Shown: positions 27,483 through 37,203 of the stretch, piece by piece
Layout of the letters: the number at the start of each line of letters is the position of its first letter
How positions within the stretch are numbered: position 1 is the first letter of the stretch
Source of the DNA: Litoreibacter ponti
GTDB taxonomy: Bacteria; Pseudomonadota; Alphaproteobacteria; Rhodobacterales; Rhodobacteraceae
Length of the DNA: 64,000 bases
Assembly: GCF_003054285.1 (NCBI RefSeq)
Contig: NZ_QBKS01000002.1
Location: 186,001-250,000 of the forward strand
Reading direction: 5' to 3'
Notes under the pieces: model-generated
Databases searched by the model: none
What the model was told of the DNA's origin: nothing
Seen by the model: the letters and a program-made list of their open reading frames with translations, nothing else
Program-made: the position numbers and the translations under genes

Positions 27483-28973
27483 TCAGGCGGTCTTCAGGTA
27501 AGCCGCAATCGTGGCCTCGACGCCGTCGTCATAGATGGCCGTCAGCCAATGAACAAAGGCGTCCGCAAAGCGCGCGTGGTCAGCCAAATCGCCGTAGAAC
27601 TGCCGCATGGCAAGCCAGCTCGACGGGGTCTTCTGCGCGGCCTTCGCGGTGCCATTGAGCAGCTCCCAATTGGGATCATTGGCCTCAATCACGCTGCCAT
27701 CCTCGCGCGTGCCTGCGCAGTAGCGCGCCCACAGGGCAGAGACCAATGCCAGCCCCTCGACGGGCGTCTCCGCGGCCAGACCGTTGCGGATCGACGGCGC
27801 GATGAAGCCCGGCTGACGGCTGGAGCCGTCAAAGGCCACGCGCCGTGTCGTGTCGCGGATTTCCGGATTGCCAAAGCGCCGCTCGATCAGGTCCAGATAG
27901 GCCTCGGGCGTCATGCCCGGCACCGGGTCCACGTGCGGCGCGATCTCGTCCAGGACCACCTTGCGCAGCAGCCCGCGGATGCCGTCATGGGCCATGGTTT
28001 GCGCAATGGTCTCCAACCCCAGAAGATCGCCCGCGCCCGCGATGACCTGATGGCCCCCGTTGAGGATGCGGATCTTCATCATCTCGAAATCATGCACCCT
28101 GTCCGAGAAGGTCGCGCCGACGCGGTCCCAATCCGGACGTCCCGCGCAAAAATCATCTTCGATGACCCATTGGCGGAAATTCTCGTGGGTCACCGGGGCC
28201 GCATCATCGATGCCGAAGCCGCGCGCCAGCGCAATCTCGGCGGGACCGGTGGCGGGAACGATGCAATCGACCATGGAGTTCGGAAAGCTCGCTTCGGCCT
28301 CGATCCAGGCGGCGAGCTCCGGGTCCGACAGGGCGGCAAGCGAGATTATGGTCTGGCGCAGCACCGCGCCATTGCCTTGCAGGTTGTCGCAGCTTTGGCA
28401 GGTGAAGGCGCCGTGGCCTGCCGCGCGGCGCCGGGCGAGGGCCGCGATCATCGCGCCAAAGGCGGTGCGCGGCGCATCAGGATTGGCCGCGTCATGCACG
28501 ATGTCGGCGTGTTGCGCGTCGAAGCCGCCGGTGGCGGGATCGATGAAATAGCCGCCCTCGGTCACGGTCAGCGACACGATGCGGACGTCCGGCTCGGCCA
28601 TGCGCGCGATCAGCGCGGCGTTATCCGGCTCCACGGGCAGGAAGTCGATCATCGCGCCGCAGATCTCGGCGGAGCGGCCCGACGGGTCCAGCTCGATCAG
28701 CGTCGTCAGGCAGTCTTGCGCCAGCAAGCGCTCCCGCTGGGCCGCGTCACCCGCGCGCACGCCCGCGCCGATGATCGCCCAATCGTGGCACAGCCCCTCT
28801 TGCATCAGCCGGTGCAGATACCACGCCTGATGGGCGCGGTGGAAGTTGCCAAGCCCGATATGCACAATGCCGGGCGTCAGGCCCGCGCGGTCGTAGCGCG
28901 GCACGTCCACGCCCTTGAGCTCGCTCAGCGTTGCCTGCGACAGGGCTACGGGGTTTTCCTTCAGCTCATCCAT
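27483..28973 (-). CDS. mtlK: mannitol 2-dehydrogenase (polyol long-chain dehydrogenase)
   Basis: The 496-residue protein belongs to the polyol-specific long-chain dehydrogenase family. It has IVHIGLGNFHRAHQAWYLH near the N-terminus and the catalytic K-x4-N-x2-H motif in KIRILNGGH. Such enzymes oxidise D-mannitol to fructose (also D-arabinitol or sorbitol) with NAD and are cytoplasmic. It is the last gene of the smo operon, and its start overlaps the end of smoS by 13 bp. Position and sequence match MtlK of Rhodobacter. The fructokinase and xylulokinase genes found next in Rhodobacter (mtlZ, xylB) are not here. Confidence 0.93.
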   Translation of the reverse strand: MDELKENPVALSQATLSELKGVDVPRYDRAGLTPGIVHIGLGNFHRAHQAWYLHRLMQEGLCHDWAIIGAGVRAGDAAQRERLLAQDCLTTLIELDPSGRSAEICGAMIDFLPVEPDNAALIARMAEPDVRIVSLTVTEGGYFIDPATGGFDAQHADIVHDAANPDAPRTAFGAMIAALARRRAAGHGAFTCQSCDNLQGNGAVLRQTIISLAALSDPELAAWIEAEASFPNSMVDCIVPATGPAEIALARGFGIDDAAPVTHENFRQWVIEDDFCAGRPDWDRVGATFSDRVHDFEMMKIRILNGGHQVIAGAGDLLGLETIAQTMAHDGIRGLLRKVVLDEIAPHVDPVPGMTPEAYLDLIERRFGNPEIRDTTRRVAFDGSSRQPGFIAPSIRNGLAAETPVEGLALVSALWARYCAGTREDGSVIEANDPNWELLNGTAKAAQKTPSSWLAMRQFYGDLADHARFADAFVHWLTAIYDDGVEATIAAYLKTA

Positions 28974-29725
28974 TGCCCGCCATCCACATTGTAGGTTTGC
29001 GCCACGATATAATCCGCATCCGAGGAGGCAAGGAAGACCGCCATGCCGGTCAGATCCTCGGCCACGCCCATCCGTCCGTAGGGCACGACCTCGCCGACCT
29101 CGCGCTTCTTCTGGCCCGGGGACTTGCCTTCGTATTTGGCGAAGAAGGCGTCAACCCCGTCCCAGTGCTCGCCGTCGACGACGCCGGGGGCAATGGCATT
29201 GACGTTGATGCCGTGCCTGATCAGGTCCAGCCCGGCGGATTGCGTCAGCGAGATGACGGCAGCCTTGGTCGCGCAATAGACCGCGACCAAGGCCTCCCCC
29301 CGCCGTCCGGCCTGGCTCGCCATGTTGATGATCTTGCCGCCTTCCCCACGGTCGATCATGCGGCGGGCCACGGCCTGCAGTGTGAACAAGGTGCCGCCCA
29401 CATTGATGTCAAAGACGCGCGCATAATCCTCGCGCGTGATCTCGACGATGGGGGCGGCGGTGAAAACTGCGGCGTTGTTGATCAGGATGTCGATCCCGCC
29501 AAAGGTCTCGACGCAAGCGGCGACGCCCGCCTCGATGCTCTCTTGGCGGGTCACGTCCATCTCGACCGCATCCGCCCCGATTTCGGCGGCGGTTTCGCGG
29601 GCGCGGACGATGTCGATATCGGCGATCATCACCCGCGCGCCTTCAGCGATATACGCTTCGGCAAAAGCGCGCCCGATGCCGCGGGCGGCCCCGGTAATCA
29701 GCGCGGTCTTGCCGTCCAGTCTCAT
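28961..29725 (-). CDS. smoS: sorbitol dehydrogenase (SDR), SmoS
   Basis: The 254-residue classical short-chain dehydrogenase has TGAARGIG (cofactor), NNAA, the Ser of [13 protein letters not shown] and the catalytic YCATK. It closely follows the known Rhodobacter SmoS pattern ([12 protein letters not shown] start, NVDGGQWMS end). It oxidises D-glucitol to D-fructose, and galactitol or L-iditol in some species, with NAD. ATGA overlap joins it to smoK, and a 13-bp overlap joins it to mtlK. Confidence 0.95.
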   Translation of the reverse strand: MRLDGKTALITGAARGIGRAFAEAYIAEGARVMIADIDIVRARETAAEIGADAVEMDVTRQESIEAGVAACVETFGGIDILINNAAVFTAAPIVEITREDYARVFDINVGGTLFTLQAVARRMIDRGEGGKIINMASQAGRRGEALVAVYCATKAAVISLTQSAGLDLIRHGINVNAIAPGVVDGEHWDGVDAFFAKYEGKSPGQKKREVGEVVPYGRMGVAEDLTGMAVFLASSDADYIVAQTYNVDGGQWMS

Positions 29726-30729
29726 GCGATGCGCAGCCCGTCTGCTCCGAACTTGTGGAATTGGTCCGCGCGCGGGGTCAGCTGGATCGTGTCGCCATGG
29801 GTGAAGCTCACCTCGCCCGGCGCGCGCACGGTCAACATGTCGGCCAGCCCGGTGTCGTGGATGTGGAAGAACGTGTCGGAGCCCAGATGCTCGGCCACGC
29901 CCACACGACCCGACCAGGTGCCGGTGCCGCCTTCGGCGACGTCAATATGCTCGGGTCGGATGCCGATGGTGTGGGCGCCGTGCTTGGCAGCCTCTTCGCC
30001 CTCGATGAAGTTCATCGTGGGCGAGCCGATGAAGCCTGCCACAAACTTGTTGCGCGGCGCGCGATACAGCTCCAGCGGCGAGCCGACCTGCTCGATATGG
30101 CCCGCGCGCAGCACCACGATTTTGTCGGCCATGGTCATGGCTTCGACCTGGTCGTGGGTCACGTAGATCATGGTCGTCGCCAGCTTCTTGTGCAGCTCTG
30201 AGATTTCCATGCGCATGCCGACCCGCAGGGCGGCGTCCAGATTGGACAGCGGCTCGTCAAACAGGAACGCTGCGGGCTCGCGTACAATCGCGCGGCCAAT
30301 GGCCACCCGCTGGCGCTGGCCACCGGACAGCTGCCCGGGGCGGCGCTCAAGGTAGTCGGTCAGGTTCAGCGCGGCGGCGGCCTGCTCGATCCGTCGGTCT
30401 TGTTCCGCCTGATCCACACCCGCCATCTTCATCGGGAAGGCGATGTTCTTGCGCACCGACATATGCGGATAAAGCGCGTAGCTTTGGAACACCATCGCCA
30501 GGCCGCGCTTGGCGGGGGGCACTTCGGTGGCGTCCTGTCCGTCAATGACGATCTGCCCCGAGGTGGTATCCTCCAGCCCCGCGATCAGGCGCAGCAGCGT
30601 GGACTTGCCGCAGCCCGAGGGGCCGACGAACACGGCGAACTCGCCATCTTCTATGGTCAGGTCCAAGGGCGGGATCACTTGGGTCTCGCCGAAGGATTTG
30701 GTGACCTGCTGTAGCGTAATCTGTCCCAT
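29722..30729 (-). CDS. smoK: polyol ABC transporter ATP-binding protein SmoK
   Basis: The 335-residue MalK-type ATPase has Walker [10 protein letters not shown], signature LSGGQRQR, Walker [17 protein letters not shown], switch His in YVTHDQ and a C-terminal TOBE region. It energises the SmoEFG sorbitol/mannitol importer. ATGA overlap with smoS gives translational coupling. It resembles the ATPase at 20 kb closely, as expected for members of the same subfamily. Confidence 0.94.
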   Translation of the reverse strand: MGQITLQQVTKSFGETQVIPPLDLTIEDGEFAVFVGPSGCGKSTLLRLIAGLEDTTSGQIVIDGQDATEVPPAKRGLAMVFQSYALYPHMSVRKNIAFPMKMAGVDQAEQDRRIEQAAAALNLTDYLERRPGQLSGGQRQRVAIGRAIVREPAAFLFDEPLSNLDAALRVGMRMEISELHKKLATTMIYVTHDQVEAMTMADKIVVLRAGHIEQVGSPLELYRAPRNKFVAGFIGSPTMNFIEGEEAAKHGAHTIGIRPEHIDVAEGGTGTWSGRVGVAEHLGSDTFFHIHDTGLADMLTVRAPGEVSFTHGDTIQLTPRADQFHKFGADGLRIA

Positions 30730-30741
30730 GAGTTACGTTCC

Positions 30742-31572
30742 CTATTTCACGGCGCCGAAGGTCAGGCCCCGGACGAGTTGCTTTTGGCTGAACCAGCCAA
30801 GGATGAGGATTGGCGCGATGGCCATGGTCGAGGCCGCGGAGAGCTTGGCGTAGAACAGGCCCTCGGGGCTGGAGTAGCTGGCGATGAACGCGGTCAGCGG
30901 TGCGGCCTTCGCGGCGGTCAGGTTGAGCGTCCAGAACGCCTCGTTCCACGCCAGGATGAAGTTCAGCAGGATCGTCGAGGCGATCCCCGGCACCGCCATC
31001 GGCGTCAGTACATAGAGGATCTCGGACTTCAGCGACGCCCCGTCCATCCGCGCGGCCTCAAGGATCTCGCCCGGGATCTCGCGGAAGTAGGTGTAGAGCA
31101 TCCAGACGATGATCGGCAGGTTGATCAGCATCAGCACGATGGTCAGGCCGAGGATCGAGTCGAGCAGGCCGAACTGGATGAACAGCAGGTAGATCGGGTA
31201 AAGCACGCCCACCGCAGGAAGCATCTTGGTCGACAGCATCCACAGCAGGATGTCCTTGGTCCGGCGCGAGGGCACGAAGGCCATCGACCAGGCCGCAGGG
31301 ACCGCGATCAGGATGCCCAGCAGCGTCGAGCCGCCGGCGATGAAGATCGAGTTCCACAGGAAGCGCCCGTAGTTGGACCGCTCCTGGACCACCGCGTAGT
31401 TCTCCAGCGTCCAGTCGAAGAACAGGAAGATCGGCGGATCGGCGATGGCCTGCGCTTCGGTCTTGAAGCTGGTCAGGATCGTCCAGAGGATCGGGAAGAA
31501 GATCAGCAGGCCGATGGACCAGGAGGCCACCGTGTTGATGATCTTGCGGTTGTTGGTGACAGCACGAGCCAT
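30742..31572 (-). CDS. smoG: polyol ABC transporter permease SmoG
   Basis: The 276-residue MalG-type permease has six hydrophobic segments and the EAA loop ILEAARMDGASLKSEILYVL. It ends in the typical QLVRGLTFGAVK. The length is normal for the family, unlike the extended permease at 22-23 kb. It lies between smoF (15 bp upstream) and smoK (12 bp downstream). Confidence 0.94.
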   Translation of the reverse strand: MARAVTNNRKIINTVASWSIGLLIFFPILWTILTSFKTEAQAIADPPIFLFFDWTLENYAVVQERSNYGRFLWNSIFIAGGSTLLGILIAVPAAWSMAFVPSRRTKDILLWMLSTKMLPAVGVLYPIYLLFIQFGLLDSILGLTIVLMLINLPIIVWMLYTYFREIPGEILEAARMDGASLKSEILYVLTPMAVPGIASTILLNFILAWNEAFWTLNLTAAKAAPLTAFIASYSSPEGLFYAKLSAASTMAIAPILILGWFSQKQLVRGLTFGAVK

Positions 31573-31587
31573 GTCTCGGGTCCCTCC

Positions 31588-32454
31588 TCAGGCGTCCAGG
31601 TTCTTGCCGACAATGCGCATCAGGAAGATGGCAATGATGTTGGCGAGAATGACGGCGTAAATACCCCCGGCCGATCCGAGGCCAATGTTTTGGCTCTCCA
31701 GCACACGCTGGAAGATCAGGTAGGTCAGGGTCCGTGTGCCGAAGGCGCCGCCGGTGGTGACGAAGATTTCGGCGAAGATCGACAGCAGGAAGATGGTCTG
31801 GATCAGCACCACAATGGTGATGGCCCGGGCCAGGTGCGGCAGAATGATGAAGCCGAAACGCTGCACTGGTTTGGCGCCATCCATCTCGGCGGCCTCCAGC
31901 TGCTCGCTGTCGAGCGACTGCACCGCGGTCAGCAGGATGAGCGTCGCGAAGGGCAGCCACTGCCAGCTGACGATCATCACGATCGAGGGCAGCGAGGCTT
32001 GGCTGAGCCATTCCACCGGCGTCGCCCCGAAGAACTTCCACAGGTGGGCGAACAGGCCGTTGTTGGGATCCATGAACATGTTCTTCCACACCAGCGCCGA
32101 CACGGTCGGCATGACGAAGAAGGGCGCGATCACCAGGATGCGCACGATGCCCTGGCCCCACATGGGCTGGTCGAGCAGCAGCGCCAGAAGCACGCCGAAG
32201 ACCACCGTGATCAGCAGCACGCCGCCCACGATGATGAGCGTGGTCTGCACAGAGGGCCAGAAGGACGAGGACGAGACGAAGCGGACGTAGTTCTCAAATC
32301 CCACCCAACCCTGGTCGCCGCCACGCAGCGGCAGGTACTTGCGGAACGAGAACCACAGGGTCATCGTGAGGGGCACCAGCATCCAGCCCAAAAGCAGGAT
32401 CACCGCCGGGGCCATCATGAGCCGCGCTGCAGATCGTGAGTGCTGGGTCGCCAT
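31588..32454 (-). CDS. smoF: polyol ABC transporter permease SmoF
   Basis: The 288-residue MalF-type permease has six membrane segments and the EAA loop LEAAEMDGAKPVQRFGFIIL. The ATG at 32454 lies behind GGAGGAG at good spacing; an upstream in-frame start at 32481 would include that ribosome site in the coding region. It follows smoE after 127 bp that contain a strong hairpin. Confidence 0.94.
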   Translation of the reverse strand: MATQHSRSAARLMMAPAVILLLGWMLVPLTMTLWFSFRKYLPLRGGDQGWVGFENYVRFVSSSSFWPSVQTTLIIVGGVLLITVVFGVLLALLLDQPMWGQGIVRILVIAPFFVMPTVSALVWKNMFMDPNNGLFAHLWKFFGATPVEWLSQASLPSIVMIVSWQWLPFATLILLTAVQSLDSEQLEAAEMDGAKPVQRFGFIILPHLARAITIVVLIQTIFLLSIFAEIFVTTGGAFGTRTLTYLIFQRVLESQNIGLGSAGGIYAVILANIIAIFLMRIVGKNLDA

Positions 32455-32540
32455 GACAAAGCTCCTCCGGGGGCGGGCCATAGGGCTCCGCCGGATAAGT
32501 GGTTCGAAAATGCGAAGATCGTGCGGGGGTCGTCAAGGGT

Positions 32541-32569
32541 CCGGGGGGCGGCGCAAGGGCGCCCCCCGG
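32541..32569 (-). terminator. GC-rich hairpin after smoE
   Basis: CCGGGGGGCG (32541-32550) and CGCCCCCCGG (32560-32569) form a perfect 10-bp stem with a 9-base loop, 12 bp past the smoE stop. No U-run follows. It probably stabilises the smoE part of the mRNA or partly terminates transcription, so that more binding protein than permease is made. Confidence 0.65.
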
Positions 32570-32581
32570 TATCTGGTGCGC

Positions 32582-33901
32582 TTAGCGGTAGCCAGCGGCT
32601 TCCATTGCGTCGTTGGTCAGGGCTTGCGCCTTGGCCAGTGCCTCGTCGATGCTCTGCTGACCGGCATAGGCGGCCGAGAACTCCTGGCTCACTTCGGTGG
32701 CGATACCTGCGAACTCGGGGATGGCGACAAACTGGATGCCGACATAGGGCACCGGCTTGACGGTCGGGTCCGTCGGATCAGCCGCCAGGATCGAGTCCAG
32801 CGTCATCTTGGCGAAGGGCACGTCCTTGTAGTTGTCGTTCTCATAGAGCGACGTACGCGCGCCCGGAGGCACGTTGGCCCAGCCTTCGTTCGCGGCAACC
32901 AACTCGATATAGTCGGTGGAGGTCGCCCATTCGATGAACTCCTTGGCGGCAGCCTCTTTCTGGGTACCGGCAGGGATGCCGAGCGCCCAGGCCCACAGCC
33001 AGTTCGACTTCTTCTCAACGCCTTCGCTGTTCGGCGCCAGCGCAAAGCCGACCTTGTCAGCCACAGTCGAGTCGTTGGGGTTGGTCACGAAGCTTGCGGC
33101 CACGGTTGCGTCGATCCACATGCCGCACTTGCCCTGCTGGAACAGTGACAGGTTCTCGTTGAAGCCGTTGGTCGCGTAGCCCGGAGGGCCCGATTCTTCC
33201 ATCATGCCGACGTAAAACTCGAGAGCCTCTTTCCACTCGGGCTGGTCGAACTGGGCGTTCCAGTCTTCGTCGAACCAGCGTGCGCCAAACGAGTTTGCGG
33301 TCACGGTGATGAAGGCGCCGCCCTCACCCCAGCCGGCCTTGCCGCGCAGGCAGATGCCGTTGATCTCGTTGTCGCGGTCAGTCATGGCCGCAGCCGCTTC
33401 GCGGATGAACTGCCAGGTCGGGGCGTCCGGCATTTCCATGCCAGCCTTTTCCATCAGGTCGGTGCGGTACATGATCATTGAGCTTTCGCCGTAGAACGGG
33501 GCCGCATAGAGCGTACCTTCGTAGCTCAGGCCTGCGCGCATGGCGGGCAGCAGGTCGTCGACGTTGTACTCTGCCGACAGGTCGTCCAGCGGAACGAGCC
33601 AGCCATTGGCACCCCAGATCGGGGTCTCGTACATGCCAATGGTCATGATGTCGAAAGCACCGCCTTTGGTGGTGATATCGGTGGTGACGCGCTGACGCAG
33701 CACGTTCTCTTCGAGGGTCACCCACTCGACCTTGTGGCCGGTTTTCTCGGTGAAGTCGTCGGTCAGGCCCTGCATGCGGATCATGTCGCCGTTGTTCACG
33801 GTTGCGATGGTCAGCGTGGTGGCGTGGCCGTCTGCCCAGGCGGAAGTGCCTGCGGCAATAGCGAGCGCGCTCGCCAAAAATAGTGGCGTTTTGATAGACA
33901 T
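32582..33901 (-). CDS. smoE: polyol ABC transporter binding protein SmoE
   Basis: The 439-residue protein has a signal peptide (LFLASALAIAAGTSAWA, then DGHATTL). The mature domain is of the extracellular solute-binding family 1 type, with KTGHKVEWVTLEENVLRQRV and YGESSMIMYRTDLMEKAG. It binds sorbitol/mannitol in the periplasm, judged by the operon it opens. The ATG at 33901 sits behind GGGAGGA. A palindromic operator lies 74-87 bp upstream, matched by a related site before the neighbouring LacI gene. Confidence 0.94.
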   Translation of the reverse strand: MSIKTPLFLASALAIAAGTSAWADGHATTLTIATVNNGDMIRMQGLTDDFTEKTGHKVEWVTLEENVLRQRVTTDITTKGGAFDIMTIGMYETPIWGANGWLVPLDDLSAEYNVDDLLPAMRAGLSYEGTLYAAPFYGESSMIMYRTDLMEKAGMEMPDAPTWQFIREAAAAMTDRDNEINGICLRGKAGWGEGGAFITVTANSFGARWFDEDWNAQFDQPEWKEALEFYVGMMEESGPPGYATNGFNENLSLFQQGKCGMWIDATVAASFVTNPNDSTVADKVGFALAPNSEGVEKKSNWLWAWALGIPAGTQKEAAAKEFIEWATSTDYIELVAANEGWANVPPGARTSLYENDNYKDVPFAKMTLDSILAADPTDPTVKPVPYVGIQFVAIPEFAGIATEVSQEFSAAYAGQQSIDEALAKAQALTNDAMEAAGYR

Positions 33902-33974
33902 TGTAGTCCTCCCTTGGTGCATCAGATGCTGAATACAAGCCTAGTAAGAATCACGACGCGGCGTCAACCTAAAT

Positions 33975-33988
33975 TTTACGCGCGTAAA
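33975..33988. promoter_or_regulatory. operator palindrome of the smo operon
   Basis: TTTACGCGCGTAAA is a perfect 14-bp palindrome inside an AT-rich stretch, 74 bp upstream of the smoE ATG and 25 bp beyond the stop of the LacI-type regulator gene. A two-mismatch version lies at 35110-35123, before that regulator gene. It has the form of a LacI-family operator. Confidence 0.7.
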
Positions 33989-34013
33989 TTTTGCAGCGCA
34001 GCGAAGACGTTGA

Positions 34014-35045
34014 TCAGGCCGACTCGCGCATGATCAGCCGCGCTGGAAAGCGAATCTCGTCGCGGCGCTCGAACCGCCCTCCGCTCTCGATCAGCTTGAA
34101 CAAAGTCTCCACCGCATGGTCCGACACCGCGGCGTAATCATGAGCTGCCGTGGTCAGTGGCGGGCAGGTGAACCGCGCAAACGGATGATCGTCGTGGGAC
34201 GCCACGCGGAGCGTGCAGTCCGGTCCGCGCCCGACCTTCACCCCGCGCTCGAAGCAGGCCGACAGGAACCCGATGGCCAGACGGTCATTGCTGCACAGCA
34301 CCGTGTCGGTGGCCAGCGTGTCCTCATCCAGCAGCCTCAGGGCGCCGTTGTAGCCGATCTCCTCGAATTCCCAGCCGATGCCCTCGATCTGGATCACCTG
34401 CGCGCTCAGACCGAGCCGCTGCATCATCTCCAGATAGGCGTGGCGGCGCTTGTTGGCGTTCGGGTTGGCTGGGAATTTCATCTCGAAAAAGCACGGCGGG
34501 GTGCCGGATCGGCTGAGATATTCCACCGTCTGCGAGACAAAGCTGTAATTGTCCGAGCCCACGAAAGCCTCGCCCATCCCGTTGATATTACTGTCAAACA
34601 GGACCGTTGGCACGTCGCGGCAGAAGCGCTCAATCGCACCCTTGTCCGACAGGCGGCCCAAGGGTGCGAACAGCACGCCTGCAGGCTTCATCGCGCGCAG
34701 ATTGTCGAGGATGGCGACCTCCTGCTCCGGCTCGCCATGGGCCCCGAAGATCGACGGCGAGAAGCCCGCATCCATACAGCGCCGTTCGATCACACGAACG
34801 ATCTCGGCAAAGAACGGGTCGGCCAGATACGGCACCACGATGCCGATATTCTTGGTCAGCCGTCGGTTCTGGTTCACCGCGTAGATGTTGGGACGGTAGT
34901 CGTAGCGCTCTAGCGCCTCCTCGATGCGCGCGCGGGTGGAGCGGCGCACGCTGGACGGATCGTTGAAATACTTGGAGACCGTTGGACGCGAGACCCCGCA
35001 CTTGGCGGCGAACTCCTCCATATTTCTGATCTTGCTCTCGTCCAT
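34014..35045 (-). CDS. LacI-family regulator, probable polyol operon repressor
   Basis: The 343-residue protein has a helix-turn-helix (MEEFAAKCGVSRPTVSKYF, residues ~9-27) and a sugar-binding effector domain. The ATG at 35045 was chosen because the longer frame to 35138 would put the putative operator at 35110-35123 inside the gene and adds non-homologous sequence. It lies directly upstream of smoE on the same strand, 112 bp apart, and both genes have related palindromes in front. That suggests it represses itself and the smo operon, with the polyol as likely inducer. Confidence 0.9.
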   Translation of the reverse strand: MDESKIRNMEEFAAKCGVSRPTVSKYFNDPSSVRRSTRARIEEALERYDYRPNIYAVNQNRRLTKNIGIVVPYLADPFFAEIVRVIERRCMDAGFSPSIFGAHGEPEQEVAILDNLRAMKPAGVLFAPLGRLSDKGAIERFCRDVPTVLFDSNINGMGEAFVGSDNYSFVSQTVEYLSRSGTPPCFFEMKFPANPNANKRRHAYLEMMQRLGLSAQVIQIEGIGWEFEEIGYNGALRLLDEDTLATDTVLCSNDRLAIGFLSACFERGVKVGRGPDCTLRVASHDDHPFARFTCPPLTTAAHDYAAVSDHAVETLFKLIESGGRFERRDEIRFPARLIMRESA

Positions 35046-35109
35046 GGTGCTGGCCTGTCTCGGCGTTTGACCTGAACTTTCCGCAAACTTCCCGCACACG
35101 AGGTCAAAC

Positions 35110-35123
35110 TTGACGCGCGCAAA
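35110..35123. promoter_or_regulatory. second, imperfect operator before the LacI gene
   Basis: TTGACGCGCGCAAA differs at two positions from the perfect palindrome TTTACGCGCGTAAA in front of smoE. It lies 65-78 bp upstream of the regulator ATG, which fits autoregulation through a weaker site. Confidence 0.5.
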
Positions 35124-35177
35124 ACATGCTTCCACCATAGAAAGCCGATTGCCGCCGGGTCAAGGGCTTGGCTCGGA

Positions 35178-36212
35178 TTAAGGCCGCCACCCACCATAAA
35201 GCGCGTGATCTTTTGGCAAAGGCAGCGATTCTGGCGCTCCGCCCGCCCGGGCGGAGGCGTAAAGCGCCGTCACCAACTCAACTGACGCGCGGCCCTCGGC
35301 CAGCGTCACCGCCCCACTGCCCGACGCAATCGCCGCCAGAAAACCGGTAAAGCCCAAGGGCGGCGCGGTGACCTCTGCCAGCGCCGCGTCGATCTCTGCC
35401 GCGCTGCGCGCCCTTGGCGTGATCGTCCACGCGGCGGAGGCCGGCGCGTAGGGCGCAAGCCCGCTTTCGGCCGTGAACCCTTCGAACACCAGCCGCAACC
35501 GGGACGTGTTGTCCGCCGCGCCCAACGTGGCCGACGACGTCACCAACGCGCCGCTTTCCATCTGGAATGTGATCGCCGCGCAATCCTCGGTCTCGATCGC
35601 GTTCACGCGGGTGTCGAGCATGGCCGTCACCCGCGCCACCGGCCCCATCAGCAGGCAGACCAAATCATGGACATGGATCGCGTGGCCCAGGATCACGCCC
35701 CCCTGCTCCCCCGCCCAAGAGCCCCGCCAATCGGGCGCGTAATACTCTGCATCCCGCCGCCAATGGGTCTCGACCGACGCGGCAAAGGCCCGACCGGCCA
35801 GCCCGGTCTCGATCAGGTGCAACACCTGCGCGACGCCGACGCCGAAACGGTACTGGAAGACCGGGAAGACGGTGCAGCCGGTCGCGCGGGACACATCCTC
35901 CAGCCGGTCCACATCCGCCAGCGAGGTCGCCAGCGGCTTCTCGCAGATCACGTGTTTGCCCGCCTCCAACGCCGCGATCGCGGTCGCGACATGCAGGTGC
36001 GGCGGCAGGCAGATGTCGATGAGGTCGACGTCCGAGGCCAAGGCGTCGCCCAACTGCGTGACCACCGGCACATTCCCCGCGATCTCTTCGGCCCGCGCCC
36101 GGTCGAGATCGCAGATCAGCGCAACGTCGAAGGCCTCGGGCAAGCGGCGGTAGGCCGCCAGATGTTCCCGCCCGATCCCTGCGCCGATGATGGCGACCTT
36201 AAGCACCCGCAT
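35178..36212 (-). CDS. Gfo/Idh/MocA-family oxidoreductase (third of three)
   Basis: The 344-residue protein has the NAD(P)-binding motif VAIIGAGIGREHLAAYRRLP at the start, the EKP motif (HVICEKPLATS) with the catalytic Lys near residue 95, and a C-terminal alpha/beta domain. Family enzymes oxidise or reduce sugars, inositols and their derivatives. It overlaps the preceding dehydrogenase gene by 14 bp. The operon of three dehydrogenases ends here, 132 bp before the LacI start. The substrate is not readable. Confidence 0.92.
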   Translation of the reverse strand: MRVLKVAIIGAGIGREHLAAYRRLPEAFDVALICDLDRARAEEIAGNVPVVTQLGDALASDVDLIDICLPPHLHVATAIAALEAGKHVICEKPLATSLADVDRLEDVSRATGCTVFPVFQYRFGVGVAQVLHLIETGLAGRAFAASVETHWRRDAEYYAPDWRGSWAGEQGGVILGHAIHVHDLVCLLMGPVARVTAMLDTRVNAIETEDCAAITFQMESGALVTSSATLGAADNTSRLRLVFEGFTAESGLAPYAPASAAWTITPRARSAAEIDAALAEVTAPPLGFTGFLAAIASGSGAVTLAEGRASVELVTALYASARAGGAPESLPLPKDHALYGGWRP

Positions 36213-37203
36213 CCGCCATCGCCTGCGCCCGCAACGCCAGTTCCATCACCTTGAACGCATGGGCCTGCGGCATCGCCGTCTCGGTCCGGTCGCGGATATC
36301 CGCCGCCAGCCGCGCGAAATAGGGCAGGCCCGCGTCCGAGGCATCGATCTTCTCGCAGCGCGTGCCGTTGACCAACGTCAGGGTGTCCGATCCACCTGCG
36401 CCGATATCAACGTATTTGCGCAGCTCAATCGTGCCCTCGGTGCCAAGGATCGTCAGCCGTCCGTCGCCCCATGTGGGCAACGCATCGGGGGTGAACCAGT
36501 CGACGCGGATATAGCCGTGGCCGCCGCCCTGATCCTCTGGCGCGCGCAGGGCGATCTCGCCGAAATCCTGGAAGTCGTGATGCATGGCTCGCGCGCTGGC
36601 CAGCGTAATCTCGGCATCGGTCGCGCCGGTGAAGAACAGGAACTGGTCGATCTGGTGCGAGGCTATATCCGTCAGGATGCCGCCATTTCGTGAAGGGTCA
36701 AAGAACCAGTCGGGCCGCGTCGCGCGGTTCAGCCGGTGCGGGCCCAGACCCACAGTCTGGATCACCCGGCCCACTGCGCCTTCGGCGACCAGCTCTGCCG
36801 CGCGGGTCACGCAAGGCACCTCGAACCGTTCCGAGAAATCCACCGACCAGATGCGCCCCGTAGCGGCCACGCAAGTCTTGATCGCGTCGAGCTGCGCCAT
36901 CGTGGTGCAGCCGGGCTTGTCGGACATCACGTCCGCCCCCGCCTCCATCGCGCGGATCGCCAGCGACGCCCGGTCCGACGGGATCGCGGAAATGATCACC
37001 AGATCGGGCTGTGCGTCCAGCACCGCCTCGACCGACGGCAGGCGCGGCGCGTCGGGGAAGCGTTTCTCGAAACCCGCCAGCGTCTCGGGCGTGCCGTGGG
37101 TCCACCAGCCAACGCACTCCGCGTCCTGATCCAGCATATTTCCGAGCATCCCGTAGGCGTGGCGGTGGTCGATCCCCAAGACGCCGATTTTCAGCCTAGA
37201 CAT
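36199..37203 (-). CDS. Gfo/Idh/MocA-family oxidoreductase (second of three)
   Basis: The 334-residue protein begins LKIGVLGIDHRHAYGMLGNM. The usual GxGxxG reads GIDHRH, a variant seen in a subgroup of the family. The substrate-side motif reads SDKPGCTT, so Asp replaces Glu of the usual EKP while Lys is kept. C-terminal motifs (GGILTDIASHQIDQFLFF) resemble the dehydrogenase domain. It overlaps both flanking dehydrogenase genes (8 and 14 bp). Its altered motifs set it apart from its neighbours, so a different substrate or step is likely. Confidence 0.88.
   Translation of the reverse strand: MSRLKIGVLGIDHRHAYGMLGNMLDQDAECVGWWTHGTPETLAGFEKRFPDAPRLPSVEAVLDAQPDLVIISAIPSDRASLAIRAMEAGADVMSDKPGCTTMAQLDAIKTCVAATGRIWSVDFSERFEVPCVTRAAELVAEGAVGRVIQTVGLGPHRLNRATRPDWFFDPSRNGGILTDIASHQIDQFLFFTGATDAEITLASARAMHHDFQDFGEIALRAPEDQGGGHGYIRVDWFTPDALPTWGDGRLTILGTEGTIELRKYVDIGAGGSDTLTLVNGTRCEKIDASDAGLPYFARLAADIRDRTETAMPQAHAFKVMELALRAQAMADAGA

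Noticed and set aside
30778..32439. 553-codon plus-strand open frame opposite smoG and smoF
   Set aside because: Low-complexity Asp/Glu/Gln/His/Arg sequence that mirrors membrane-helix codons; the minus strand has two normal permeases with ribosome sites.
35045..35138. Longer start for the polyol LacI regulator
   Set aside because: It would put the putative operator at 35110-35123 inside the gene and adds 31 residues ahead of the DNA-binding domain with no ribosome site.
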